Of a DNA stretch of 64,000 bases, positions 36,894-46,350 are shown piece by piece. The number at the start of each line of letters is the position of its first letter. Position 1 is the stretch's first letter. The notes under the pieces were generated by a model that worked only from the letters and a program-made list of their open reading frames with translations, ran no database searches and was not told the DNA's origin. Source of the DNA: Fusobacterium gastrosuis (GTDB taxonomy: Bacteria; Fusobacteriota; Fusobacteriia; Fusobacteriales; Fusobacteriaceae); contig NZ_LT607734.1 of the NCBI RefSeq assembly GCF_900095285.1, forward strand, positions 1,752,689-1,816,688. Direction: 5' to 3'. The translations under genes were made by a program, and so were the position numbers.

Positions 36894-37982
36894 ATGAAAA
36901 AACCAAATATTCAAGCTGTAAGAGCTAATTTTGAAAATTTTAGCTTCTTAAAAGGAAAAAAAGAAAAAGAGGTTGAAAAAAAAGAAATTACTATAAAAGA
37001 TTTCATCCTAGAATTAAAAGATAAGATAATGGCAAATGATTATTTAATTAATTATGAAGAAGCTGTTCGTCTTGCTGAAATTCCAAATGAAGATGAAGAT
37101 ACTTTAAGTATCCTTTTTGAAGCAGCTGATAAAATAAGGGAAAAATTTTGTGGAAATTATTTTGATCTTTGTACGATCATAAACGCAAAATCTGGAAAGT
37201 GCTCTGAGAACTGCAAATATTGCGCTCAATCTGCTCATTTCAAGACAAATGCAGAAATTTATGGTCTTGTTTCTAAGGAGCTGGCTCTTTGTGAAGCCCA
37301 AAAAAATGAAAGAGAGGGTGCTCACAGATTTTCTTTAGTAACAAGTGGTAGAGGTTTAAATGGAAATGAAAAAGAACTAGATAAATTAGAAGAAATCTAT
37401 AAATATTTAGGAGAACATACTGGAAAGCTTGAACTTTGTGCTTCTCATGGAATATGTTCAAAAGAAGCTCTTATAAGACTTCGTGATGCAGGAGTTACAA
37501 CTTATCATCATAATTTAGAATCTTCAAGAAAATTTTATCCTAATGTTTGTACTTCACATACATATGATGATAGAATTAATACAATAAAATACGCAAAAGA
37601 AATCGGACTGGATGTATGTAGTGGTGGAATCTTTGGACTAGGAGAAACAATCATAGACAGAATTGAAATGGCCTTTGATTTAAGAGAATTAGGAATTTGT
37701 TCCATTCCTATAAATGTTTTAACTCCAATCCCAGGAACACCATTTGAAAACAATGAACCAATTGATCCTAGAGAAGTATTAAAAACAATAGCAATTTATC
37801 GTTTTATTATGCCAGATTCATATATTAGATATGGCGGTGGTAGGGTTAAACTTGGAGAATATGCAAAACAAGGATTGAAGGCTGGAGTGAATGCTGCTCT
37901 TACTGGAAATTTCTTAACGACTACCGGAACAACTATTCAAAGTGATAAAGAAATGATAGAAGAACTTGGATATGAACTTTAA
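36894..37982 (+). CDS. bioB: Biotin synthase, possible type II (Ser at the Cys97 position)
   Basis: The 362-residue radical SAM enzyme inserts sulfur into dethiobiotin. It has the CX3CX2C cluster motif at C103/C107/C110 (KCSENCKYCAQ). The [2Fe-2S] ligand equivalent to E. coli Cys97 is a serine here: S147 in HRFSLVTSG, exactly 37 residues after C110 as in E. coli. C182, C242 and R312 match the other three ligands, and C93 and C188 are extra. This points to the anaerobe-type BioB with a different auxiliary cluster. The N-terminus carries a 45-residue extension before the usual start. The gene heads bioB-bioD-bioA. Confidence 0.95.
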   Translation: MKKPNIQAVRANFENFSFLKGKKEKEVEKKEITIKDFILELKDKIMANDYLINYEEAVRLAEIPNEDEDTLSILFEAADKIREKFCGNYFDLCTIINAKSGKCSENCKYCAQSAHFKTNAEIYGLVSKELALCEAQKNEREGAHRFSLVTSGRGLNGNEKELDKLEEIYKYLGEHTGKLELCASHGICSKEALIRLRDAGVTTYHHNLESSRKFYPNVCTSHTYDDRINTIKYAKEIGLDVCSGGIFGLGETIIDRIEMAFDLRELGICSIPINVLTPIPGTPFENNEPIDPREVLKTIAIYRFIMPDSYIRYGGGRVKLGEYAKQGLKAGVNAALTGNFLTTTGTTIQSDKEMIEELGYEL

Positions 37983-37993
37983 GGAGTTTTATT

Positions 37994-38671
37994 ATGAATT
38001 TTAAAAGTGATTTTTTTGTTATAGGAACTGACACTGACGTAGGTAAAACCTATGTCAGTTCTCTTTTATACCATAGTCTTAATAAGTATAATTTTTTCTA
38101 CTATAAACCTGTTCAAAGTGGCTGTTATGAAAAAAATGGAATTTTAACTGCTCCAGATGTGGCTTCTGTATGTTCTGTTTCTAATATTCCATACAATCAA
38201 GACATGGTTTGTTATACTTTAAAAGAAGAAGTTTCTCCTCATTTGGCAGCTGAAAAAGAGAACATAAAAATTGATATTGAAAAAATTAAAAAACATTATT
38301 TTAAAATAAAGGAAAAATATCCCCATACTATTATTGAAGGAGCAGGCGGACTTCATGTCCCACTAGTTAGAAATGAATTTTATATCTATGATTTAATTAA
38401 AACTTTCAATGTCCCTATTATTTTAGTTTGTGGTACAAGAGTTGGTTCTATTAATCATGCTATGCTTACAATAAAAACTCTTAACAGTATGAATATAAAA
38501 ATTCAAGGCTTAGTTTTCAACAATTATAAAGCTAATTTTTATGAAGATGATAATATAAAAGTTATTTTAGAAGATTCAGGAATAAAAAATTATATTATTA
38601 TAAAAAATGGGCAAAAATCATTAGAAGAAAAAGATTTGGAAATACTTTTTAGGGGGCTTATAAATGAGTAA
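37994..38671 (+). CDS. bioD: Dethiobiotin synthetase
   Basis: The 225-residue protein forms the ureido ring of dethiobiotin from DAPA, ATP and CO2. It has the P-loop GTDTDVGKTYVSSLL near the N-terminus, KPVQSGCYEKNG and the TIIEGAGGLHVPL switch motif. AAGGAG precedes the ATG, and the coding end overlaps bioA by eight bases. Confidence 0.96.
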   Translation: MNFKSDFFVIGTDTDVGKTYVSSLLYHSLNKYNFFYYKPVQSGCYEKNGILTAPDVASVCSVSNIPYNQDMVCYTLKEEVSPHLAAEKENIKIDIEKIKKHYFKIKEKYPHTIIEGAGGLHVPLVRNEFYIYDLIKTFNVPIILVCGTRVGSINHAMLTIKTLNSMNIKIQGLVFNNYKANFYEDDNIKVILEDSGIKNYIIIKNGQKSLEEKDLEILFRGLINE

Positions 38672-40067
38672 TATGACAGAGTTACAAAAAAAAGATTTGA
38701 AGTATATTTTTCATCCATGTGCACAAATGAAAGATTTTGAAAGCAACCCTCCTTTAGTTATAAAAAAAGCTGAAGGACTTTACCTTATAGATGAGCATGG
38801 GAAAAAATATATGGATTGTATCTCAAGTTGGTGGGTAAATTTATTTGGTCATTGTAATCCTAGAATTAATAAAGTAATTACAGAACAAATAAATACTCTT
38901 GAGCATGTTATCTTTGCTAATTTTGCTCATGAACCTGCTATTGAACTTTGTGAAGAGTTAGAAAAAGTTCTACCTAAAGGACTTAATAAATTTTTATTTT
39001 CTGACAACGGCTCATCATGTATAGAGATGGCTTTAAAATTAAGCTTCCAGTACCATTTACAAACTGGTAATCCGCAAAAAACTAAATTTATATCTTTACA
39101 AAATGCTTATCATGGTGAAACTATTGGTGCTTTAGGTGTCGGAGATGTGGATATTTTTACTGAAACTTATAGACCACTTATAAAAGAAGGAAGAAAAGTA
39201 AAAGTTCCTTATATAAATGAAAATTTAACAGCTGATGAATTTAAGAAATATGAAGATGAATGCTTTACTGATTTAGAAAATTTAGTAAATGAAAACCATC
39301 ATGAAATAGCTTGTATGATAGTTGAGCCTCTGGTACAAGGAGCTGCAGGAATGATGATGTATTCTCCTAACTATTTGAAAAGAGTTAGAGAGCTTACAAA
39401 AAAATTTAACATACATCTAATAGATGACGAAATTGCTATGGGCTTTGGTAGAACAGGAAAAATGTTTGCTTGCGAACATGCAGGAATAGAACCTGATATA
39501 ATGTGTATAGCAAAAGGACTCTCATCTGGCTATTATCCAATTGCTATGGTGTGTATAACTACCGAAATTTTTAATGCTTTTTATGCCGACTATAAAGAAG
39601 GAAAATCTTTCTTACATTCTCACACTTATTCTGGAAATCCTTTAGGTTGTAGAATAGCTTTAGAAATTTTAAAAATATTTAGAGAAGAGCAAGTTTTAAA
39701 TACAGTAAATAAAAAAGGAGCTTATTTAAAAAAGCAAGCCCAAAAACTTTTTAAAGATAAACCATATATAAAAGAATATAGGCATATCGGTCTTATTGGA
39801 GCTCTGGAATTAAAAGATATAGCACCCGGAGAAAGAATAGGACGCCAAATATATGAAATAGCTTTGAAAAAAGGAGTACTTATAAGACCAATAGGAAACA
39901 TAATTTATTTTATGCCTCCTTATGTAATAACAGAAGAGGAAATTGATACTTTACTTAAAGTATGTCTTGATTCAATTGAAGAATTTATATCAATTAAAAA
40001 AATAAATTTGAAAGATGCTTTAAAGTCTGATAACAAAAAAAGAGAAAATTTAGATTCTCCCTTCTAA
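38664..40067 (+). CDS. bioA: Adenosylmethionine-8-amino-7-oxononanoate aminotransferase
   Basis: The 467-residue class III aminotransferase makes 7,8-diaminopelargonate from KAPA using SAM as amino donor. It has SSWWVNLFGHCNP, the aromatic and PLP contacts around LIDDEIAMGFGRTG and the PLP lysine in IAKGLSSGYYP. It completes bioBDA, but the early genes that make the pimeloyl chain are not in this window. A strong terminator follows. Confidence 0.95.
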   Translation: MSNMTELQKKDLKYIFHPCAQMKDFESNPPLVIKKAEGLYLIDEHGKKYMDCISSWWVNLFGHCNPRINKVITEQINTLEHVIFANFAHEPAIELCEELEKVLPKGLNKFLFSDNGSSCIEMALKLSFQYHLQTGNPQKTKFISLQNAYHGETIGALGVGDVDIFTETYRPLIKEGRKVKVPYINENLTADEFKKYEDECFTDLENLVNENHHEIACMIVEPLVQGAAGMMMYSPNYLKRVRELTKKFNIHLIDDEIAMGFGRTGKMFACEHAGIEPDIMCIAKGLSSGYYPIAMVCITTEIFNAFYADYKEGKSFLHSHTYSGNPLGCRIALEILKIFREEQVLNTVNKKGAYLKKQAQKLFKDKPYIKEYRHIGLIGALELKDIAPGERIGRQIYEIALKKGVLIRPIGNIIYFMPPYVITEEEIDTLLKVCLDSIEEFISIKKINLKDALKSDNKKRENLDSPF

Positions 40068-40086
40068 TAAAAACTAGATAATACTA

Positions 40087-40129
40087 AAGGCTACACAAAC
40101 AGTTCACAGTTTGTGTAGCCTTTTTTTAA
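40087..40129. terminator. Terminator between bioA and dnaN
   Basis: AAGGCTACACAAAC (40087-40100) pairs perfectly with GTTTGTGTAGCCTT (40109-40122) across an eight-base loop. A T run on the plus strand and a TTA-rich flank on the other suggest it serves both converging genes. Confidence 0.85.
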
Positions 40130-41217
40130 GCTCTTACATTTACTGGCATTACTAAATAAATGTAATCCTCATTCTTTTCTTCAACTATTTTCAACATTGA
40201 TGTAGCATTTTGAGCATATATAATCACATTTTTATCTATATTATCAATATAATCTTTTATATACTTACAATTTATTCCAAGTTTTAAATCATCTCCAGTT
40301 TTAATCATATTAACTTTTTGATTAATCTTTGCCCCTGATGACATACCTGTGATGACAAGCTGTTTCCCTTTAAAATTAAAAGCAGCAACATTTTTTGTAT
40401 CCACACTATTTTTAGTAACAGAAATTACCTTTTTTAATGATGAATTTAATTCTTCTCTATTGAATTCAAATTCTTTATCATATTTAAAATTATTTAATAA
40501 AGATTTAAAATCAGGAAAATTTACAGATAACAATTTACAAGTAAAGTATGCATTTTCCCAAGATAAAATTAACTTTTCATCTCCGACTGATATAGCTACA
40601 TCGCTATCTATATCTTTTAGAATTTTATAAATAACCATTGCTGATTCAGTTGGTATCAACATCTCTTTTTCAAGATTGTTGTTAATTTTTTCTTTTAAAT
40701 ATACAAGTCTATATGAATCCGTTGAAGCCATTTCTAAATAATCTAAAAAAAGATTTATTTTTATGGAGTTAAAAATCATGTCCATACTATTTATTGATGA
40801 TAAAAATTTTACTTTTTCCAATAATTTTGCAAATTTTATACTATTCAATTTTGTCGCAACTAAAGTTGAAATTTCTAAAACTTCTGGATATGCTGTTTCA
40901 TCAAGTATAGAAAATTCAGCATCATTAACTATTAAGTATCCGTTACTCTTTTCAAAATCAATATTCTCTGTTTCAACTAATTTTGTATATTCCAATAGTA
41001 ACTGAGGTTTAATTAAAACTTCACCATCAATTTCAGATTTACATTCTGAATATCTTATTAACTCTATTTCCGTATTAATCCCTTTAAAAATAACTTTATT
41101 ATTCTTTACACTTATATGTAAGCCAGCTAAAATAGGTTTAACTGGATTTTCTTTTAGTATATTGCTGTATTCTGATATTATAGTATTTAATTTTTCTCTA
41201 TTTATTGAAAACTTCAT
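40126..41217 (-). CDS. dnaN: DNA polymerase III subunit beta (sliding clamp)
   Basis: The 363-residue protein matches the beta clamp: MKFSINREKLNTIISEYSNIL, a DGEVLIKPQLLLEYTKLV middle section, and the C-terminal IYLVMPVNVRA that ends the clamp family. It holds the replicative polymerase on DNA. There is no dnaA or recF next to it, so it lies outside the classical origin cluster. Confidence 0.88.
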   Translation of the reverse strand: MKFSINREKLNTIISEYSNILKENPVKPILAGLHISVKNNKVIFKGINTEIELIRYSECKSEIDGEVLIKPQLLLEYTKLVETENIDFEKSNGYLIVNDAEFSILDETAYPEVLEISTLVATKLNSIKFAKLLEKVKFLSSINSMDMIFNSIKINLFLDYLEMASTDSYRLVYLKEKINNNLEKEMLIPTESAMVIYKILKDIDSDVAISVGDEKLILSWENAYFTCKLLSVNFPDFKSLLNNFKYDKEFEFNREELNSSLKKVISVTKNSVDTKNVAAFNFKGKQLVITGMSSGAKINQKVNMIKTGDDLKLGINCKYIKDYIDNIDKNVIIYAQNATSMLKIVEEKNEDYIYLVMPVNVRA

Positions 41218-41237
41218 AGTAAAACTTCCTCCTAACT

Positions 41238-42266
41238 CTAATTAGCAATCAAAATTTCTTGCCAATATTTATTTTGAATATTTAGCTTATCCCCAATATC
41301 AATAAGTAATTGAGCCGGTTTTACATCTTCTATATTGTATACAGGTTTAACAGTCATCAAATCTCTTGCTGGTACATTCATGCTAGGTAATTCAAGATGA
41401 TCCATTGTTTTAGCATACACATCAGGTCTATGAATAAAATTTATGAATTTAAGAGCATTTTCCTTGTTTTTTGCACTCTTTAAAACAACAAATGAATCTA
41501 TTGAAGAAAATGCTTGATCTCCTGGTGGGATAATTAAATCTATATTAGCTCTTTCTTCCTCACCAAGTTCTCTATAAATATTATCTGGGTATCCTTGTAC
41601 AACCCAAAAATCTTCACTTGCAAAACCTTTTCCAAATGATTCTGAATCAAATTTTGCTATATTCTTTTTCCACGCTAAAATAGTTGCTTTTGCTTTTTCC
41701 ATTGCTTCAGGAGTATCTGCATCTTGTTTATAACCATTTAAAGCAAGAGCAGGTGTTAAAACTTCCCTCATGTCATCAAGTAAGGTCATTCTTCCTTGTA
41801 AATCTTCTCTATTAAAAATAGTATAATCTCTAGGATAATCTTTTACATATTTTGTATTTACTGCTATTCCTGTTAATCCTAAAGCATATGGAACTCCATA
41901 GTCATTATTAGGATCAATTTCTCTTAATTTTGCCATATATACATCGTCTATATTTTTAATATTTTCTAATTTTTCTTTATCCAATTTTTCAAGCATTTCT
42001 TCTCTCAACATAATTTCATAATAATCACTTGATGGAATTACAATATCATACCCTTCTCCACCAGCTTTTATTTTTGTATACATTTCTTCATTAGAAGAAT
42101 ATATATCTTCTACTACTTTTATTCCAGTTTCTTTTTCAAAATCTTCATATACTGATGCTGGAATATAGTCAGCCCAACTATAAATATATAAGGTTTCCTT
42201 TGAGTTATCTCCCCCACAAGCTACCATCATAATTGAAGCTAAAACTGCTAAAATAATTTTTTTCAA
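41238..42266 (-). CDS. Spermidine/putrescine-type ABC transporter substrate-binding lipoprotein
   Basis: The 342-residue protein has a lipoprotein signal (VLASIMMVAC, Cys at 17), then ETLYIYSWADYIPASVYEDFEKETGIKVVED typical of PotD/PotF. Later features include YDIVIPSSDYYEIML, a WVVQGYPDN-type cleft segment and a C-terminal DKLNIQNKYWQEI. The permease and ATPase genes are not in the window, so this is an orphan binding protein here. A GC-rich hairpin sits at the start of its predicted transcript. Confidence 0.88.
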   Translation of the reverse strand: MKKIILAVLASIMMVACGGDNSKETLYIYSWADYIPASVYEDFEKETGIKVVEDIYSSNEEMYTKIKAGGEGYDIVIPSSDYYEIMLREEMLEKLDKEKLENIKNIDDVYMAKLREIDPNNDYGVPYALGLTGIAVNTKYVKDYPRDYTIFNREDLQGRMTLLDDMREVLTPALALNGYKQDADTPEAMEKAKATILAWKKNIAKFDSESFGKGFASEDFWVVQGYPDNIYRELGEEERANIDLIIPPGDQAFSSIDSFVVLKSAKNKENALKFINFIHRPDVYAKTMDHLELPSMNVPARDLMTVKPVYNIEDVKPAQLLIDIGDKLNIQNKYWQEILIAN

Positions 42267-42290
42267 TTTGCACCTCCAAAATAATTAATT

Positions 42291-42351
42291 AAAAATGCGA
42301 CCGTTGTCGCACGATTTATTAATTATAACATTTTTAGAAAATATTATTCAA
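42291..42351 (-). promoter_or_regulatory. potD-like gene promoter and GC-rich hairpin at the transcript start
   Basis: Leftward, TTGAAT (42351-42346) is separated by 18 bp from TATAAT (42327-42322). About 11 bases past the -10 box, TGCGAC (42311-42306) pairs with GTCGCA (42301-42296) over AACG, followed by five T bases (42295-42291). The hairpin would start near +5 of the transcript and looks like an intrinsic terminator or attenuator, or a DNA operator. A GC-rich perfect stem is striking in this AT-rich genome. Confidence 0.55.
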
Positions 42352-42429
42352 GTTTTATTTAAAATTTTATTGTTCTTTAATAAATCATAGTTTATAATTT
42401 AACTAGTATATCAAAGGAGGGCTAATGTT

Positions 42430-42990
42430 ATGAAATTTGAAACTCAAAGATTAATTTTACGCGATTGGAAAATTGAAGATGCTGAAGATTTATTTAAAGT
42501 TGCAAGTGATGCTGATGTTGCTCTTCCTTGTGGTTGGAAGCCACATGAAAATATAGAAGAATGTAAACATATTATTAAAGATATGTTCCTAACAGATCCA
42601 TACACTTATGCAGTTTGTCTAAAAGAAAATAATATAGCCATAGGTTGTATTGCAATAATTCCTCAAAATATTAGTCGCCTTAATTTAAAAAATGAAAATG
42701 AAGTTGAACTTGGATGCTGGATAGGAAAAGAATTCTGGGGAAGAGGCCTTATGGTTGAAGCAATGAATGTACTTATTGATTTTGCTTTTAACGAGCTGAA
42801 TGTAGAAAACATTTATTGTGGATATTCAGATGGCAACAGTAAGTCAAAAAGATTACAAGAAAAATGTGGTTTCGTACATCTATACACAGAGGAAGCCCAT
42901 TTATATAAAACCTTAAATGAGATTAGAATACATCATGTCAATATTTTAACGAAAGATAGCTGGAGAAAAAATGGAAATTATAAGAAGTAA
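42430..42990 (+). CDS. GNAT-family acetyltransferase (RimJ/RimL-like)
   Basis: The 186-residue protein has the GNAT core: TQRLILRDWKIEDAEDL, GCIAIIPQNISR, ELGCWIGKEFWGRGLMVEAM (acetyl-CoA binding motif A near residue 100) and NKSKRLQEKCGFVH-like motif B (NSKSKRLQEKCGF). Such proteins acetylate ribosomal proteins, peptides or small molecules; the target is unknown. AAAGGAGGG precedes the ATG. It overlaps the next gene by 20 bp. Confidence 0.85.
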   Translation: MKFETQRLILRDWKIEDAEDLFKVASDADVALPCGWKPHENIEECKHIIKDMFLTDPYTYAVCLKENNIAIGCIAIIPQNISRLNLKNENEVELGCWIGKEFWGRGLMVEAMNVLIDFAFNELNVENIYCGYSDGNSKSKRLQEKCGFVHLYTEEAHLYKTLNEIRIHHVNILTKDSWRKNGNYKK

Positions 42991-43744
42991 AGATAATAAA
43001 ATTGTGAAAGAGTTAAAAAAATTAAAGCAAAAAAAATATAGAGATCTTACAAATAAATTTTTAGCAGAGGGTATAAAATTTTTAGATTATATAGAGTATA
43101 TTCCAGAGCTAATAATTGCAAGAGAAGATATGATTGATAATTCTATATTCTTAAAAAAAATTAAAAATTTTAATACAAAAATTTTATATTTAGATGAAAA
43201 AATATTCAATGAACTTTCAGCTCAAGAAAATTCTCAGGGAGTCATTATTCAATATCAAAAAAAAGAAGGAAATTTAGATAGTATATCAAACGATATTATT
43301 GTTTTAGATGATATTTCTGACCCAGGTAATTTAGGAACTATAATAAGAGTATGTGATGCAACTAATTTTAAAGATATAATACTAACTAAAGGTTCTGTTG
43401 ATGCGTATAATGACAAAGTTATTCGAGCTTCTATGGGCTCTATTTTAAATGTAAATTTGATATATTTGGATAGAAATTTCATAATTAACTTATTAGTAGA
43501 AAAAAAATATAACACTTTTATTACATATTTAGATAAAACTGCTGTATCTTATAATAAAATAAAACTTCAAAATAAAAATGCCATAGTTATGGGAAATGAA
43601 GGAAGAGGAGTTGGGAATGATTTCTTAGAAATTCTACACACAAAGACAATCATTCCAATTTTAGGCAATGCTGAATCTTTAAATGTTGCTATTGCAAGTT
43701 CTTTAATGTTGTATAAATTTAGAGAATTACAAAATATTTTTTAA
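42971..43744 (+). CDS. RNA 2'-O-methyltransferase, TrmH/SpoU family (RlmB-like)
   Basis: The 257-residue protein has an N-terminal substrate-binding part (FLAEGIKFLDYI) and the C-terminal SpoU knot: VLDDISDPGNLGTIIRVCDAT, IVMGNEGRGV and ILGNAESLNVAIASSLMLYKF. It methylates ribose in rRNA or tRNA; the exact site is not determined. It overlaps the acetyltransferase by 20 bp with GGAG inside it, suggesting coupled translation. Confidence 0.9.
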   Translation: MEIIRSKDNKIVKELKKLKQKKYRDLTNKFLAEGIKFLDYIEYIPELIIAREDMIDNSIFLKKIKNFNTKILYLDEKIFNELSAQENSQGVIIQYQKKEGNLDSISNDIIVLDDISDPGNLGTIIRVCDATNFKDIILTKGSVDAYNDKVIRASMGSILNVNLIYLDRNFIINLLVEKKYNTFITYLDKTAVSYNKIKLQNKNAIVMGNEGRGVGNDFLEILHTKTIIPILGNAESLNVAIASSLMLYKFRELQNIF

Positions 43745-43790
43745 AAAAAATACAGCTAAAATTTAATAAATTATGCTTTCACATGAAATA

Positions 43791-43812
43791 AAAGGGACTG
43801 ATAAGTCCCTTT
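43791..43812. terminator. Bidirectional terminator between the TrmH gene and the leftward kinase
   Basis: AAAGGGACT (43791-43799) pairs perfectly with AGTCCCTTT (43804-43812) over GATA. It lies between two converging genes, with T-rich sequence on both strands. Confidence 0.8.
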
Positions 43813-44732
43813 TAATCTATCAATTTTATTAAGCTCAAGTAACTTTTTTCTTCTATATCTAAAGCTTTTTCATAGGCTTTTTCAATTTTTTCTTTATACA
43901 ACCTTAAGGCAATAAAAGTCAAAGCCATTTTTCTACATGCTAAATTCAAAAGTTTTATTTCTTCCTTTTTTATTTTTCTATGTCTAGAATAATTATTTAA
44001 AAAATCTCTTATCAAATCATACTCTTTTTGAAAACTGTACTCTTTTATCTTTATCCAAAAATTTATAACTATTGCTAAATCATAAACATAAGGTCCATAA
44101 TAACTCTCATTGAAATCTATAATCCCATTTATATGTCCATCTTTTACAATAACATTGTCAGGAAATATATCTGCATGAATTATTCCTTTTGGCAAAGTAT
44201 TAAAATCTATATTTTTTAATTCCTCATATATTGAAAAAATTTTTTCTTTCTCATTAAAATCTATTTTTGACTTCTCTATTTCTGACATATAAAAATCTAA
44301 GTCTATTCTTGATTTTCGGTTATAATTTCTGACTCTTTCTTCAGAATATCTATGAAATTTCCCTAAATACCATGCTATCTCTCGTAAAACTCCCTGATCT
44401 ATCTTGTCTAAAGTTTCACCTTGTATGAAACTAAACAGTGTAAATTTAAGTGTTCCATATTCTTCAATATACAAGCCTCTCTGACTTTTTATAATTTGAG
44501 GAACAGGTATAAAATCAGCAATTGTTTCTAATAATTTTAATTCCTCTTCTTCTTCAAATAAGTTTCTATCAGCCTCATATATTCTTAAAACATATCTTTC
44601 AGCATCACTATATATTAAAAAATTAGAGTTTAAGATACCTATATTTATAAACTCTATTTTTTTTATTTCTAAATTATATATTTCTTCAATATATTTTTTT
44701 TCTTTATATTTTAGTTCAGTATAAACACCCAT
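43812..44732 (-). CDS. Aminoglycoside phosphotransferase-fold kinase
   Basis: The 306-residue protein has the APH/choline kinase-like fold: YVLRIYEADRNLFEEEEEL, then the catalytic-loop motif GIIHADIFPDNVIV (HxDxxxxN) and the metal-binding GIIDFNESYYGPYVYDLA. Family members phosphorylate homoserine, choline, amino sugars and others. No resistance role can be claimed. It is followed at the left by the terminator at 43791-43812. Confidence 0.78.
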   Translation of the reverse strand: MGVYTELKYKEKKYIEEIYNLEIKKIEFINIGILNSNFLIYSDAERYVLRIYEADRNLFEEEEELKLLETIADFIPVPQIIKSQRGLYIEEYGTLKFTLFSFIQGETLDKIDQGVLREIAWYLGKFHRYSEERVRNYNRKSRIDLDFYMSEIEKSKIDFNEKEKIFSIYEELKNIDFNTLPKGIIHADIFPDNVIVKDGHINGIIDFNESYYGPYVYDLAIVINFWIKIKEYSFQKEYDLIRDFLNNYSRHRKIKKEEIKLLNLACRKMALTFIALRLYKEKIEKAYEKALDIEEKSYLSLIKLID

Positions 44733-44746
44733 TTGTACTCCTTATT

Positions 44747-46197
44747 TTACAGAACTGGAGATAACAACCTCAAAATTGATTCCTTTATTCTTATAAAAAT
44801 ACTTCTTTGTTCAAAATCTTCAAAATCCAGCTTTTTAGAATCATTTATATCTCTATAAAATTGATTTTTAAACTCTACTGCTGTTGACTTTTCATATACA
44901 TTCACATTTATTTCAAAATTCAAATATAAACTTCTGTAATCAAAATTACAAGTCCCAATACTGACAATTTCATTATCCACTATAATAACTTTAGAATGTA
45001 AAAATCCTTTTTCATATCTATACACAGATGCTCCTATTTTTAGAAGTTCTCCCACATAAAATTGATTTACCCAATATATGAACAAATGATCGGCTCTATT
45101 TGGTATCATTATCTTTACATCTATTCCAGACATAATTGCTGTTTTTAAAGCATCAAGTAAAGAATCATCTGGAACAAAATAAGGTGTTTGAATAAGAATA
45201 GAAGTATTTGCTGTTTGAATTAACTTTAAAAAATTATCTCTTAAGGTCCTAAATTCATAATTTGGTCCTGAACTTACCACTTGAATATTTTTCAAATTTT
45301 TATCTTCTTTTATATCCAATTCCTCTTTTAAAAACTCTAAATATTCATATTTAGTCTTATCATATTTTATTTCTTGTTTCTTAGTTACTCCCAAAATAAA
45401 ATGAAATTCTCTTTCTAAATCAATAACAGTATCTCCTATAATTTTTATAGAAGTGTCCCTCCAATAACCCATATCGGAATTTCCTAAATATTCATCTCCT
45501 ATATTCATTCCACCTATAAACGCAATCTTACTATCAATAATAGTTATTTTCCTATGATCTCTATAATTTATTCTGACATTGAATAGAGGAATATGTGTTC
45601 TAAAGAAAAAATTAATTTCTACTCCTGAATTTTTAAAAAATTTTATTAATTTATTATTGGCACGATTTACCCCGTCTATCATTAAATTTATCTTTATTCC
45701 TTGCTTAGCCTTTTCTACTAAAAGCTGTGCTATTTCTTTCCCTATATTATCAAATTTAAAAATGAAGTATTCCATATTTATAGAAATTTTTGCATTTTTT
45801 ATTTCTTCCTTCAAACTATCAAAAAATCTATTCCTTCATTATAAATATCTATTGTATTATTCATATTTAAAGAATTATTAGATGTGCTGTGTAGATATGT
45901 TAAAAGCCCTTTCCATCTCTTTAATTCTTCTTTTTCAGATTTTGAAATATCTCTATCTAATCGAATTTTGTTTCTTTTATAGAACTTATTGGCAACTCTC
46001 TCTTTTGTAAAACTCATTCCTAAAAATAAATATACAAAAAACCCAACATATGGGAATATTGTTAAAATAAATATCCAAAGAATTGTATAAAGTGGATTTC
46101 TTTTTTCCATCAAAACTATTACCACTATAAAGAACAAGTTTGCTATCCAAACATAATTTAAAAACAGTTCAAATATATTTAAAGCTAGATTTAACAT
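44747..46197 (-). pseudogene. cls: Cardiolipin synthase, frameshifted into two frames
   Basis: The first leftward frame (46197 to 45811) encodes the two N-terminal membrane helices and a linker. It runs to YNEGIDFLIV before a stop. The second frame (45814 to 44747) resumes with EEIKNAKISINMEYFIF and has both HKD motifs: HRKITIIDSKIAFIGG and HSKVIIVDNEIVSIGT. Cardiolipin synthase joins two phosphatidylglycerols. The frame is restored by adding one base to the A run at 45821-45826 (T run on the coding strand), giving DFFDSLKEE. Without repair, translation would stop before the catalytic domains. Confidence 0.85.
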
Positions 46198-46350
46198 TTT
46201 GTATCACCTCAAATTTCCTATATCTTATCATTGTTTTACATATTTTTAAAGTTTTAAAAAGAATTTATTTAATATTTTAAATTATAGATAATTTGTTTTA
46301 TTTATGATAAAATATATTTTGAAGAATAAATATTAAATAGGAGGGGAAAA

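Noticed and set aside
43812..44732. Aminoglycoside resistance gene
   Set aside because: The APH fold alone does not show resistance. Close family members include homoserine and choline kinases.
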